Assembly (NCBI GenBank): GCA_902623185.1
Contig: CACNSW010000013.1
Location: 1-46,801 of the forward strand
Length of the DNA: 46,801 nt
Reading direction: 5' to 3'
Source of the DNA: an uncultured SAR116 cluster alpha proteobacterium
GTDB taxonomy: Bacteria > Pseudomonadota > Alphaproteobacteria > Puniceispirillales > Puniceispirillaceae
Part shown: positions 8,949-17,278 of the stretch, one piece after another
How positions within the stretch are numbered: position 1 is the stretch's first letter
Layout of the letters: every line of letters begins with the position of its first letter
The notes under the pieces: model-generated
The model's database searches: none
The model's input: only the letters and a program-made list of their open reading frames with translations
What the model was told of the DNA's origin: nothing
Program-made: the position numbers and the translations under genes

Positions 8949-10712
8949 TCAACTTGGCATTCCAGCTTTAGCAAGCCCACTCATCACATAGTCTTTGGCA
9001 AGGGTTGGAACAACCTTTTCATAGTCACGCAGAGTCTTAATCTCAGGGCGTTTTTCTAAAAACACAGCTAGTGATTTTTCTGCCTCTTCCATGTTTCCAA
9101 GGTGCGCCTCAACAGCCGCTAACCAACCGTACCAACGACTATGGCCACTTTTGTCACGGAATAAAGTCACCCATCGTTTCGCATTTTCAGAATCTTTCAT
9201 ACCCAGATAAATCAGTGGTAAAAAGCCTTCATATTTACTCCGGCCTAAAGGGTCTAAATCGATTGCTTTCTGGAGATAAATTAAGGCTTCATCATACCGG
9301 CCAAAACTTGTAATCGCCATTGCAAGGTCTTGATTTGCAGCGGGGTTACTTGGGTTTAAATCGAGAGCCAATTCTGCAAATTCAACCCTCTTTTCAAAAT
9401 CACCCCGCAAATTGAAAGAGCGGCTCAGCATTATCACAGCCTCTGGATTATTTGGATTTAAATCATAGGCTTTCTGCGCCAGCCTATGAAAAAGCTGTTC
9501 GTGGTCACCACGCTTTTCGGGTTCTCTTTGGTCAAAAATCCAGTTTGTTAGGGAACGGCATTGAAGCGTGTAAGCCTCACAAAAATTCGAATCCAACGCA
9601 ACTGCAGCTTCACATTTCAAGGCAATTTCTGGGTATTTTGGATCAAAATCGTTGAAAAGGCTCAATGCTTGCAGATACAAATCCCAAGCTGACAAATCAG
9701 TTGTTTTTTTTGACAGCAACCCTCGGCTATGCTCTTTGCCTTTAAGTGCCGGCACAATGAGCACCGCAACTGATTGCGAAACTTCATCCTGAACTTCAAA
9801 TATATCGTCCAAAGGACGATCCCATCTTTGTGACCATATTTGTTGATCATCTATTGCATCGATCAAATTGGCCGTAATCCTAACCTTACTGCCCCCCTTG
9901 CGAACGCTCCCAGTCACCAAATAACGAGCACCCATTTCTTGAGCAATCATAGATGATTTGAGGTTCGAGTCTTTGTAAGTAAAGCTGGTGTTGCGTGCAA
10001 TCACGGGGAAGGTTTTCCAACTAGAGAGATTGGCAATAATGTCTTCTGAAATTCCATCAGCAAAGTAATCCTGGTCGGGATCGTTACTTTGATTCACAAA
10101 CGGTAACACAGCAATCGTTGGCGGCGTTGATAATGTGCCTTTTGTCTCATTTTTTTCATTGGTCTGATTTTTGCCACGCTGGCTGGTGCCATCAAGGACC
10201 ATATCATACGCCCTCACTATCGTATTCTTGACCTGTTGATCACCAATATCAATGAAATTCAATTCAACTTTCTGACTTACAAAATCATGGACACCTTTCG
10301 AGAGGCAAACGCTATCAGGCTGCGCGAGCGCCTCCAAACGCGCCGCCACATTAACACCGTCACCATATAAATTTTGGTTTTCAACAATCACATCACCCAT
10401 ATTGATGCCAACGCGAAATCTCATTTGCGCGTCTTTGTTATCCAAGGCCGAATTACGTTGCTTAATAAGCTTTTGAAATTCTGACGCACAAATCACTGCA
10501 GAAACAGCGCTTTGAAACTCCGCAAGAACAGAATCTCCTGCAGTATTAAAAATTCTACCGCCATGTTCTTCAAACAAATTGTCAAGGATCTCTTTACAAG
10601 ATCTAAAACTGCGCAAAGTTTGTTCCTCATTTTGTTCCATGAGTTTGCTGAACCCGACAGCATCTGTCACGAATATGACAGCAATTTTCCGTACTATATT
10701 ATTTTCCAACAT
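8949..10712 (-). CDS. Class III adenylate cyclase fused to TolB-like and TPR regions
   Basis: A 587-residue soluble protein. The N-terminal class III cyclase domain (about 5-175) has FVTDAVGFSKLM with metal Asp17, TAGDSVLAEF with Asp60, and GDGVNVAARLE. A TolB-N-like segment follows (about 197-320; TIAVLPF, YFADGISEDI, GARYLVTGSV), and then TPR repeats (about 330-585) such as NPNNPEAVIMLSRSFNLRG. This architecture is common in rhizobia and other alphaproteobacteria, with many copies per genome; few have a known ligand. The ATG at 10712 is preferred over a GTG at 10724 because AGGGTG is 9 bases before it. The gene stops 86 bp before the 7TM cyclase gene on the same strand. Confidence 0.9.
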   Translation of the reverse strand: MLENNIVRKIAVIFVTDAVGFSKLMEQNEEQTLRSFRSCKEILDNLFEEHGGRIFNTAGDSVLAEFQSAVSAVICASEFQKLIKQRNSALDNKDAQMRFRVGINMGDVIVENQNLYGDGVNVAARLEALAQPDSVCLSKGVHDFVSQKVELNFIDIGDQQVKNTIVRAYDMVLDGTSQRGKNQTNEKNETKGTLSTPPTIAVLPFVNQSNDPDQDYFADGISEDIIANLSSWKTFPVIARNTSFTYKDSNLKSSMIAQEMGARYLVTGSVRKGGSKVRITANLIDAIDDQQIWSQRWDRPLDDIFEVQDEVSQSVAVLIVPALKGKEHSRGLLSKKTTDLSAWDLYLQALSLFNDFDPKYPEIALKCEAAVALDSNFCEAYTLQCRSLTNWIFDQREPEKRGDHEQLFHRLAQKAYDLNPNNPEAVIMLSRSFNLRGDFEKRVEFAELALDLNPSNPAANQDLAMAITSFGRYDEALIYLQKAIDLDPLGRSKYEGFLPLIYLGMKDSENAKRWVTLFRDKSGHSRWYGWLAAVEAHLGNMEEAEKSLAVFLEKRPEIKTLRDYEKVVPTLAKDYVMSGLAKAGMPS

Positions 10713-11122
10713 TTCATCAAACACCCTACGCTTGTCTCACTTTATTAATTTTTATCTCCTACTAATCACGGCCCAACGCATTAAATCTGTTTAGGTAATA
10801 TCCATTCTGTCATGACTATGCCCTGTTTAGCATTTGGGACAAAATCAGGAAATAGAAGCAAAAAAATCAAGCTTAAGTCGATATTTTTTTGCTCAGGATA
10901 AACATAACTTCATTAAAGTTGTCTAAGGTTCGCAGCTTTGCAATCGTAGGGTCAAGAGTTTGACGGTAATCGTCGATGGTTTTTAACTAATGTGCTGCAA
11001 GTTAATTTTCTGGATAGCACTTTAAGCGAGAGTACAGAAGGCAATGACAACCCCTTTGCATTTTTTGACTGGACACATTGTAGTAGAATGACGGCGGCGC
11101 CCATTTATTCGGAGTATTTGCT
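10713..11122. other. Divergent gap between the TPR cyclase and the PfkB kinase genes
   Basis: This stretch should hold the promoters of the two divergent genes. On the minus strand, about 10875-10990, a 37-codon frame between two stops reads like protein (it includes TIDDYRQTLDPTIAKLRTL) but has no start codon at its head. It may be a gene remnant or chance. The kinase gene has a good CGGAG ribosome site 8 bases before its ATG. I see no RNA gene or convincing operator. Confidence 0.4.
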
Positions 11123-12064
11123 ATGATAGCTGTCGGAGGTGAAAATCTGATTGACCTATTTGCGCGCTGCAAAGCGGGTAGTGACGATCTGGAGCTCGTT
11201 GCCGTCCCAGGTGGAGGACCGTTCAACGTTGCGACGGCAATTGGCCGCCTGGGCCATGAAGTGAGTTATCTCACGCCAATATCGTCAGATATTTTTGGCG
11301 ACATACTTCGCGCACGCCTTCTCCAAAGTAATGTGTCCATTGCCAGTGCGCGCGTGCAGAATCCCTCCTCGCTTGCCGTTGTGTCGATCGACTCCAAAGG
11401 AACGCCTTCCTATAGGTTCTATCGGGACGGAACGGCGGAGCGGCAAGTGCGCCCATCATCGCTGGCTAGCGCCATACCAAGGGATACAAAAATTTTTCAT
11501 GTTGGTGGCCTCGCGCTTATTGATGGTGAAGATGCCGAAGTATGGAAGCAGAGATTCGAACTCTGTAACGCCAAAAATATCCTCACCTCACTCGATCCCA
11601 ACATAAGGCCAGCACTTGTCAGCAATCGCGAACAGTATGTTCGCCGGTTACGCAAGCTGATAAAAATTGCCGACATCTTGAAGCTTAGTGATGAAGATCT
11701 CAAATGGCTCTATCCTAATCAGCCATTAGAAAAGGCGCTCGCCAATTGTCGGGCCAACTGCAATGCTGCAATGTTAATTTTGACTCTTGGGGCCGATGGT
11801 GCGCGAGGCTTTGTTGCAGCCGGCGATGTAAGTATACCCGCAGCAAAGACACATCAGATCATTGATACTGTTGGCGCTGGAGACACCTTCATGGCCAGCA
11901 TATTGGGATGGGTCATCGAAACAGGCTGCAGTAATCCTGACAGCTTACGAAAAATCGATATCAACTCCCTCAAGTTATCTCTTACTTTGGCAGCGAAGGC
12001 GGCAGCAATGAACTGTGAGCAGAGCGGCTGCAATCCACCATGGCGACACCAACTCGATCATTGA
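11123..12064 (+). CDS. PfkB-family carbohydrate kinase, fructokinase-like
   Basis: A 313-residue ribokinase-fold kinase. The N-terminal substrate site (GGENLIDLF, then VPGGGPFNVATAIGRLG) and the C-terminal PfkB signature with anion hole and catalytic Asp (DTVGAGDTFMA) are both intact, and LTLGADGARGF precedes the latter. It should phosphorylate a sugar, most likely fructose, with ATP in the cytosol; the family cannot be narrowed from sequence alone. It appears monocistronic and converges on the small lipoprotein gene, whose stop is only 5 bp away, so the two must share or lack a terminator. It is a different subfamily from the KDG kinase at 31.1 kb. Confidence 0.9.
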   Translation: MIAVGGENLIDLFARCKAGSDDLELVAVPGGGPFNVATAIGRLGHEVSYLTPISSDIFGDILRARLLQSNVSIASARVQNPSSLAVVSIDSKGTPSYRFYRDGTAERQVRPSSLASAIPRDTKIFHVGGLALIDGEDAEVWKQRFELCNAKNILTSLDPNIRPALVSNREQYVRRLRKLIKIADILKLSDEDLKWLYPNQPLEKALANCRANCNAAMLILTLGADGARGFVAAGDVSIPAAKTHQIIDTVGAGDTFMASILGWVIETGCSNPDSLRKIDINSLKLSLTLAAKAAAMNCEQSGCNPPWRHQLDH

Positions 12065-12069
12065 GAGTA

Positions 12070-12495
12070 TTATTCAACTCCAACCTGAACAGGTGGCGTA
12101 ATGGGTGAGGAAGCACCAGAAATCAGGGAAATTGATCCACGCTTGAGCACATTGGTAAACACTCCCGCGTCATCCTGCGTCATAGTTTTTAGTTCACAAT
12201 CCTTTGCAATGCGGTTTGCATTTACTTCATCATCAACGATAACACCACCATTCGCAACCAGCACGGCTGCGGACGGTAAAGCGCCAGCCAACAAAACCAA
12301 TGGTGTCAACAGCGTTGTTGCTTTCGCGGACCATTCCCGCGACTCGACGGTCTGAATGCTCTTTCTACAATCAGAGTTGGAAACAGCCTCAGCATTGCCA
12401 TAAACATTTTTTGCCATAGTTTTTGAGCTCGACTCACAACCCACCAATAGCAAAAATATCGCTACAATAACTAAGTTTGATTTATTCCAATACAC
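12070..12495 (-). CDS. Small predicted lipoprotein of unknown function
   Basis: A 141-residue protein with a short basic N-terminus, a hydrophobic stretch and the lipobox LLVGC, Cys20 being the lipidation site. After it lies a polar region with two cysteines (SDCRKSIQT and KDCELKTM), split by a hydrophobic alanine/leucine/valine segment (about 63-86) that could cross or contact a membrane. The start is GTG with GGAG 5 bases upstream. I do not recognise a family. It faces the PfkB kinase gene and has about 450 bp of apparently non-coding DNA upstream. Confidence 0.65.
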   Translation of the reverse strand: MYWNKSNLVIVAIFLLLVGCESSSKTMAKNVYGNAEAVSNSDCRKSIQTVESREWSAKATTLLTPLVLLAGALPSAAVLVANGGVIVDDEVNANRIAKDCELKTMTQDDAGVFTNVLKRGSISLISGASSPITPPVQVGVE

Positions 12496-12948
12496 AGCAA
12501 CTCCATCAAGAATCAGCTCAAAAACTTAATGCGAAAACTTCTGAAAAAAAGTGCTTAGGTGCTCAGACTGAGTGTTTTTTTAAAACTAAGCAGAAAAGCC
12601 CCGCACCATATTCTTCTTATAACAGCCAAATTGAGAATCAGACCTGTTCACAACTTTTCCGTCAATGGAAATGGAACATCCCTATTAAGCGGGACCTCCC
12701 CAAACTATTGGCAAGCTCGATCCCTATGATATACCCAAAACGTTCTGGTGTCACAACGTTACAGAAAATGTTGCCATCTCAATTCATCAACAGATCTGGA
12801 TCCAAGCCAACGGGTCAGGATGTTTGTACAATATGCGCAAGGTTGGTATTGCACCTGTATCTGCATACCTTGCCAGCATAGGCTTTAGTCTTCTTTATGT
12901 CCCAATTATCTCTATCCATAATCTGTTCCCAAGGCTTGGTTTTGGCTT
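12496..12948. other. Intergenic region between small lipoprotein and apt
   Basis: No intact gene is supported. A 134-codon plus-strand frame (12477-12881) overlaps the lipoprotein start region, has an amino-acid make-up rich in S, K and Q, and has no recognisable motif; I do not call it. On the minus strand, around 12690-12850, a frame broken by two stops contains GLDPDLLMN and DGNIFCNVVTPERFGYIIGI, which faintly recalls an SMP-30/gluconolactonase blade. This is too weak for a pseudogene call. Confidence 0.3.
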
Positions 12949-13479
12949 TTAGTGGCCTTCAAATGCTATCAGGGATCGAACAGTGACACCCATCGCCTCA
13001 AGCTTGGCTGTTCCACCAATGTCTGGGAGATCGACAATAAATCCGCAACCTACCACCTGAGCACCGATAGCCCTAACGAGATGTATTCCAGCGGCCGCAG
13101 TGCCACCCGTTGCAATCAAATCATCAATGACCAGCACCGATGATCTTGGCTCAATCGCATCTTTATGTATTTCGAGTACCGCCTTACCATATTCGAGATC
13201 GTATTCCTTGCTGATAGTTTCGTAAGGCAATTTACCTTTTTTTCGCAATGCAATAAAAGGCAGCCTCATCTTATAGGCAAGTGCGCCACCGATGACAAAG
13301 CCTCGGGCATCGATGCCAGCAATACCGTCAATCTGTTGGTCCAACCAGCTTCTTTCAAATTGGTCAATCATTTCTGCGAACACTTCCGCGTTGTTGAACA
13401 GAGTAGTAACATCACGAAACATAACGCCTTTTTGGGGAAAATCAGGGACAGTTCTTACATATTGTTTCAAATCCATCAT
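12949..13479 (-). CDS. apt: Adenine phosphoribosyltransferase
   Basis: A 176-residue type I phosphoribosyltransferase that joins adenine and PRPP to give AMP and pyrophosphate. The opening DFPQKGVMFRDVT and the PRPP loop VLVIDDLIATGGTA (about residues 115-128) are typical of Apt, as is the length. The ATG overlaps the TGA of the methylthioadenosine phosphorylase gene by 4 bp (13476-13479), so the two are translationally coupled. The pairing is functional: the phosphorylase releases adenine and Apt recycles it. Confidence 0.96.
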   Translation of the reverse strand: MMDLKQYVRTVPDFPQKGVMFRDVTTLFNNAEVFAEMIDQFERSWLDQQIDGIAGIDARGFVIGGALAYKMRLPFIALRKKGKLPYETISKEYDLEYGKAVLEIHKDAIEPRSSVLVIDDLIATGGTAAAGIHLVRAIGAQVVGCGFIVDLPDIGGTAKLEAMGVTVRSLIAFEGH

Positions 13480-14369
13480 TTTAACTCTTTGTTGAAGATA
13501 CGTTCGGCGATGATCCCCAGCCTTTGTTTTTCAGCTGCAGGGACCATTTCTAAGTCTGAGATAATTGCATACTGTAAGGCTGTATCACATCCTTGGGAGC
13601 AATTAGGGCGACACAAACCTGCCATTTCAGTGACTTTTTTGAACATATCTTTGCCAGCAACAGCATTTGCCATAAGCGTTTTTATAATGTCATTTACTTC
13701 AACATTCTCATGATCAGGGTGCCAACAGTCAAAATCCGTAACCATAGCGATCGAAGCGTAACAAATCTCGGCCTCTCGAGCTAATTTAGCTTCTGGCATG
13801 TTGGTCATGCCAATTACATCACAGCCCCAATTATCCTTGTAAAGAAGTGATTCCGCTTGAGTTGAGAACTGAGGGCCCTCCATAGTCATGTATGTTCCCT
13901 TCTTTTGATAAGATATATTTAGTTCGGCCATGGCTTTTCTTACAATTTCTCCAAGGCGTCCGCATACAGGGTGGGCAACGCTTACATGAGCAACGCAGGC
14001 ACCATCAAAAAAGGTTTTTTTACGAGCAAAGGTGCGATCAATAAATTGATCAACAATAACAAATTCACCAGGCTTATAGTCTTGACGCAAACTGCCGCAG
14101 GCGGAGATGGATAGAATATCCGTGACGCCAAGAGACTTCATCGCATAAATATTTGCCCGATAGGGCAACGTGCTCGGTGAATATAAATGACCCCGTCCAT
14201 GACGAGGTAGAAATGCAACGTGTAGGCCGTTCAATTTGCCCGTAAAAATTTCATCGGACGGATCTCCATATGGTGTTGTAACCTTGACCCATTTGCCATT
14301 TTCAACACCATCAATAGCATAGATCCCAGAACCTCCAATAACCCCGAGCACTATTTTATGTTCTACCAT
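13476..14369 (-). CDS. mtnP: S-methyl-5'-thioadenosine phosphorylase
   Basis: A 297-residue nucleoside phosphorylase of the MTAP type. IGGSGIYAIDG at the N-terminus, the phosphate-binding LPRHGRGH, the ISACGSLRQ segment, MEGPQFSTQAES and the late TDFDCWH are all present. It cleaves methylthioadenosine with phosphate to adenine and 5-methylthioribose-1-phosphate. The frame extends upstream to 14402, but the ATG at 14369 is chosen because GGAG lies 8 bases before it and the family N-terminus begins there. It is coupled to apt downstream. The next enzyme of the pathway, MtnA, is present only as a broken gene on the opposite strand beginning about 110 bp upstream. Confidence 0.95.
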   Translation of the reverse strand: MVEHKIVLGVIGGSGIYAIDGVENGKWVKVTTPYGDPSDEIFTGKLNGLHVAFLPRHGRGHLYSPSTLPYRANIYAMKSLGVTDILSISACGSLRQDYKPGEFVIVDQFIDRTFARKKTFFDGACVAHVSVAHPVCGRLGEIVRKAMAELNISYQKKGTYMTMEGPQFSTQAESLLYKDNWGCDVIGMTNMPEAKLAREAEICYASIAMVTDFDCWHPDHENVEVNDIIKTLMANAVAGKDMFKKVTEMAGLCRPNCSQGCDTALQYAIISDLEMVPAAEKQRLGIIAERIFNKELK

Positions 14370-14482
14370 GTATATCACTCCAACTGTGTCCTCTGTACCC
14401 AACTGGATACATGATTGCGTATTATTCTATTTATAGTTCGCTTGTTACTTTATAGCGGACCTTGTTTTTGGAAAATTGAATC

Positions 14483-15522
14483 GTGCTAATCATTAACTCT
14501 CCCTATCGGATAATCTGGATAGACACGATAGAAGATTAAGTCAAAGTCAGCGACCAGCGCAAAGTACCACATGAATTTAATATTGTTAGACTAAATAGCC
14601 TACAGGAGTCAGTTGTAGCGATCCAGAGTAGGTATCTTCAAGAGGCACCATTAATCAGTGTGACCGCTGCTTTTGGCTTTAATCTCGCAATGCAGCAGAA
14701 TCGAAGTGATAGAAGGATCTATAATGCTTTTAAATGTCTTAACTCAGCGAGGCCTACTGCTATAAATCTTGAATGGCCTTGCAAACGGGTAGCGGAAAAA
14801 CCAAAATTTCTTCCTTCGCATGACCGAGTTGACGCTGCAGGTAATTTGGCACTTGAACTGGCCGATAAAGATGTTGCAAACAACACCCGCATTGGCAAAT
14901 TTGGTTTGGATATCAGCCAAAACATTGCCAATAAAAAGCCCAACGGAAGCCCAGTTCATATAGTGACCCATTGCAACGCTGGATGGCTGCTATATTTGAT
15001 CGCGGCACCTCTACCGCGCCGATTTATGGAGCGGTGGAGGAGGGGTTTGAAATCAAAGTTTGGGTGAATGAAACTAGGCCTCGCAATCAAGGGGCCGCTC
15101 TGACAGCATGGGAATTGCGTCACAATGGGGTAAGCAACACCTTAATTTTTGATAATGCAGGTTGACATTTGATGCAGCATGGAATGGTAGGCTTTGTCAT
15201 TGTCAGGTCTGACAGAACAACTGTAACTGGAGATGTCTGCAATAAAATTGAAACCTACCTAAAAGCCCTTGCGGCCAAGGATAATAAATTTCCTTACTAT
15301 GCTGGACTTCCAGTTTCCACAATTGATTTCAAAATTGAGGATGGCTTTAGCATTCCAATCTAAGAACGCGCCGAAATCCAGGTGCTGAAAATGGCCGGGA
15401 GTACAGAGTCCGGTCAGTTAGAAACCATCGATATCTCAATCCCAGTTAGTCGAGTAGCTAATCCAGCTTTTGATATGATGCCGGCACGTTACGTTACTGG
15501 ATTTATTACTAATATAGTGTAA
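14483..15522 (+). pseudogene. mtnA: Decayed mtnA (5-methylthioribose-1-phosphate isomerase)
   Basis: The full length of an MtnA-like protein can be read in pieces. From a GTG at 14483 one frame gives PYRIIWIDTIED, an in-frame TAA at 14537-14539, then SDQRKVPHEFNIV, RPTAINLEW and VTHCNAGW. Near 14984 the frame shifts, and the next frame gives TSTAPIYGAVEEG, VNETRPRNQGAALTAWEL, a TGA at 15163-15165, [29 protein letters not shown], a TAA at 15361-15363, and finally VANPAFDMMPARYVTGFI with its natural stop at 15520. The order and content match MtnA (CNAG, DETRPR-type, DRTT, ANPAFD motifs). Three stops plus a frameshift make an active enzyme impossible without multiple recoding events or several sequencing errors. 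Confidence 0.85.
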
Positions 15523-15671
15523 TAAAGCCAGAGCTTGTTAGTATTCTGGCAATAAAGCCTTGATTATCTTTCCTATTGGCAAAGAGAAATGCCACTGTTT
15601 CAGCAATAATTAACAAACTAGGGGATTATTGTAACCGCATTTTTATGCAGCAAATAATCTGGTTGGAAAGC

Positions 15672-15770
15672 TCAACAGCCGCCATCAACTACAACCTTGC
15701 CGTGAATGAACAATCGGCATAATCAAGTGCTGGCTCAAAATAAACAAAGCATGCCACCTTTGGAATACGT
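15672..15770 (-). pseudogene. Possible remnant of a short-chain dehydrogenase C-terminus
   Basis: On the minus strand two overlapping frames together resemble the end of an SDR protein: one reads KVACFVYFEPALDYADCSF and the other, shifted by one base, reads IHGKVVVDGGC. The last piece matches the family ending with a glycine-rich VDGG. Only about 35 codons are readable, so this is a fragment at best. It lies in the gap between the mtnA pseudogene and the PH-domain gene. Confidence 0.35.
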
Positions 15771-15857
15771 TTTGATTAAATCTCCCTCCCAGGTGATAAC
15801 GAGTTAATAGAGGACCCAAATTTTAAGGTGGTGTTTGGTTTGTATACTCATAGGCAA

Positions 15858-16265
15858 CTATGAATTCCGCTGCCGCAACTCGTTAATTTTTCTCTGCACT
15901 TCAAGTGGATTATCAATATTTTTCAAAACTATCTCGCCCGATCCAACACCTTTTATTCTAATATTACCGCATCCAAAAATTCTCTGAAAAATCGACTGGG
16001 CTAAATTTACTTCTTCAATTCGGTTGCAACTGATTTCCTCTGTCGAGCGACTAATTAGCCCAACTTTAACGATTAGTCGTCGGCTAGTTAAAGCCCTTTC
16101 TGTCGTCCATTTTTCGATTACCATTGAAAAAAAGATAAAAAATCCAATTAGGAACCAGCCTAGAAAAATAAGATAAAGAAAAGCAACTAACATATGTGTC
16201 CAGTGAAATGATATAGCCATTTCAATATCCTCATTACTGGGCAAAGTTTTCTTAATAAATTTCAT
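15858..16265 (-). CDS. Membrane protein with bacterial PH (bPH2, YdbS-like) domain
   Basis: A 135-residue protein with two closely spaced hydrophobic helices near residues 28-50 and a C-terminal bacterial PH domain (about 55-130). The typical opening is LTSRRLIVKVGLISRSTEEI, followed by RIEEVNLAQSIFQRIFGCG and a terminal helix. This is the layout of YdbS/YdbT-like proteins, whose precise role is unknown; they sit in the inner membrane with the PH domain in the cytoplasm. It stands alone between decayed DNA and phnF. Confidence 0.8.
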   Translation of the reverse strand: MKFIKKTLPSNEDIEMAISFHWTHMLVAFLYLIFLGWFLIGFFIFFSMVIEKWTTERALTSRRLIVKVGLISRSTEEISCNRIEEVNLAQSIFQRIFGCGNIRIKGVGSGEIVLKNIDNPLEVQRKINELRQRNS

Positions 16266-16442
16266 GTGCTCTATTTAACAAATTTAAAACAAGCGTAGTG
16301 AATATATCAGGATGTTCTAAACGAGACTCTCTCTATGGACCATTAGGTATCTTCGTGCAACTTCAAGACGGCGCTAACCCTAGCTTTTTATTTCTGGAGT
16401 CTGCAGCCAAGATATTCCTTACAAGATATGACGGCTAGTGCC

Positions 16443-17147
16443 CTATTCGTTATGGACACTTAAGACCATACGGTCGCCGATGAAATGTGTGGTGCCATAC
16501 TCAATCGGCGTACCATCAACCAAGATATTTACTGAATTTACGCGCAGCAAAGGCGCGCCCACCGCGCAACTCAACATATTCGCCATCATAGCTGTGGCCG
16601 TCACCGCTGTCACCTCGGTCTCCTTGCGGAGATAATCGGCAATGCCAAGAGCGGCAAAGGCATCTGTCTTTGAAGGGTTGGTCTGCAAATACGTAAGAAT
16701 TCCATCACAGCGGCCAGCAGGAAACTGGCTCACAGAATGCATGATCGGTGTATTCTCAAGGTAACCAAGGCCTTCAGCTACATGCACCATGTCGCTGGTT
16801 TTGAGTGCCAGCTTACCAGCCTCAAGATAAGTCGCATGACGCGTTTCAACAGATGTGACCTGGCGCGACGGCACGCCATCTGAGGAAATATTTTGCGAAA
16901 ATCTGGTTCGTTTGCCAATGCGATAGGTTGCATTTTTACCGGTGACAAAAACACCAGCGCCCCTTTTGGAAAAAACAAACCCTTCGTCACGCAGTAAGCT
17001 AAGCGCCCGCCTTACGGTGTGACGGTTGACATTGAATCGACGCGCTAGCTCGGCTTCAGTCGGTATTTTTTCACCAGCTGAGTAATGCCCTGCGCGAACA
17101 TCATTCAGCAGTTTGTGATGAATTTCTTTCCATAGCATGCACATCAT
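16443..17147 (-). CDS. phnF: GntR/HutC-family phosphonate regulator PhnF
   Basis: A repressor of about 234 residues. The N-terminal winged helix-turn-helix has the GntR signature IPTEAELARRFNVNRHTVRR, and the C-terminal UTRA domain (about 90-230) is of the HutC/PhnF type and binds a small effector. Several starts are possible: GTG at 17156, ATG at 17147 or 17144, and ATG at 17138, which matches the MLW opening of many PhnF proteins. It is divergent from phnG, so it probably controls the phn operon and itself from the shared 130-bp gap, where an inverted repeat lies inside a promoter. Confidence 0.92.
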   Translation of the reverse strand: MMCMLWKEIHHKLLNDVRAGHYSAGEKIPTEAELARRFNVNRHTVRRALSLLRDEGFVFSKRGAGVFVTGKNATYRIGKRTRFSQNISSDGVPSRQVTSVETRHATYLEAGKLALKTSDMVHVAEGLGYLENTPIMHSVSQFPAGRCDGILTYLQTNPSKTDAFAALGIADYLRKETEVTAVTATAMMANMLSCAVGAPLLRVNSVNILVDGTPIEYGTTHFIGDRMVLSVHNE

Positions 17148-17177
17148 CTCTGTCACAAAAATTTAACAAAATTCAAT

Positions 17178-17206
17178 TTGAAAAACCATGGCCTGCCATC
17201 TATAAT
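17178..17206 (+). promoter_or_regulatory. Sigma70-type promoter for the phn operon
   Basis: TTGAAA at 17178-17183 and a perfect TATAAT at 17201-17206 are separated by exactly 17 bp, in the gap before phnG and reading toward it. This is the best promoter-like pair I found in the window. The expected transcription start lies near 17213, about 65 bases before the phnG ATG. Confidence 0.65.
17188..17199. promoter_or_regulatory. Candidate PhnF operator in the promoter spacer
   Basis: A perfect inverted repeat, ATGGC-CT-GCCAT, fills the space between the -35 and -10 elements of the phn promoter. A repressor bound there would block polymerase directly. PhnF is encoded next door and divergently. The assignment to PhnF is inferred from position; a second, imperfect palindrome at 17217-17234 (GTATATTGA/TGTACATAC) is a weaker alternative. 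Confidence 0.45.
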
Positions 17207-17278
17207 TTGTCTAGTTGTATATTGATGTACATACACTTTGCGAAAAGAATCATAGTGGCAAAGATAGAAGAGGCCAAA

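Noticed and set aside
12477-12881. Plus-strand frame of 134 codons
   Set aside because: It overlaps the start of the lipoprotein gene, has no motif or good ribosome site, and its composition looks random.
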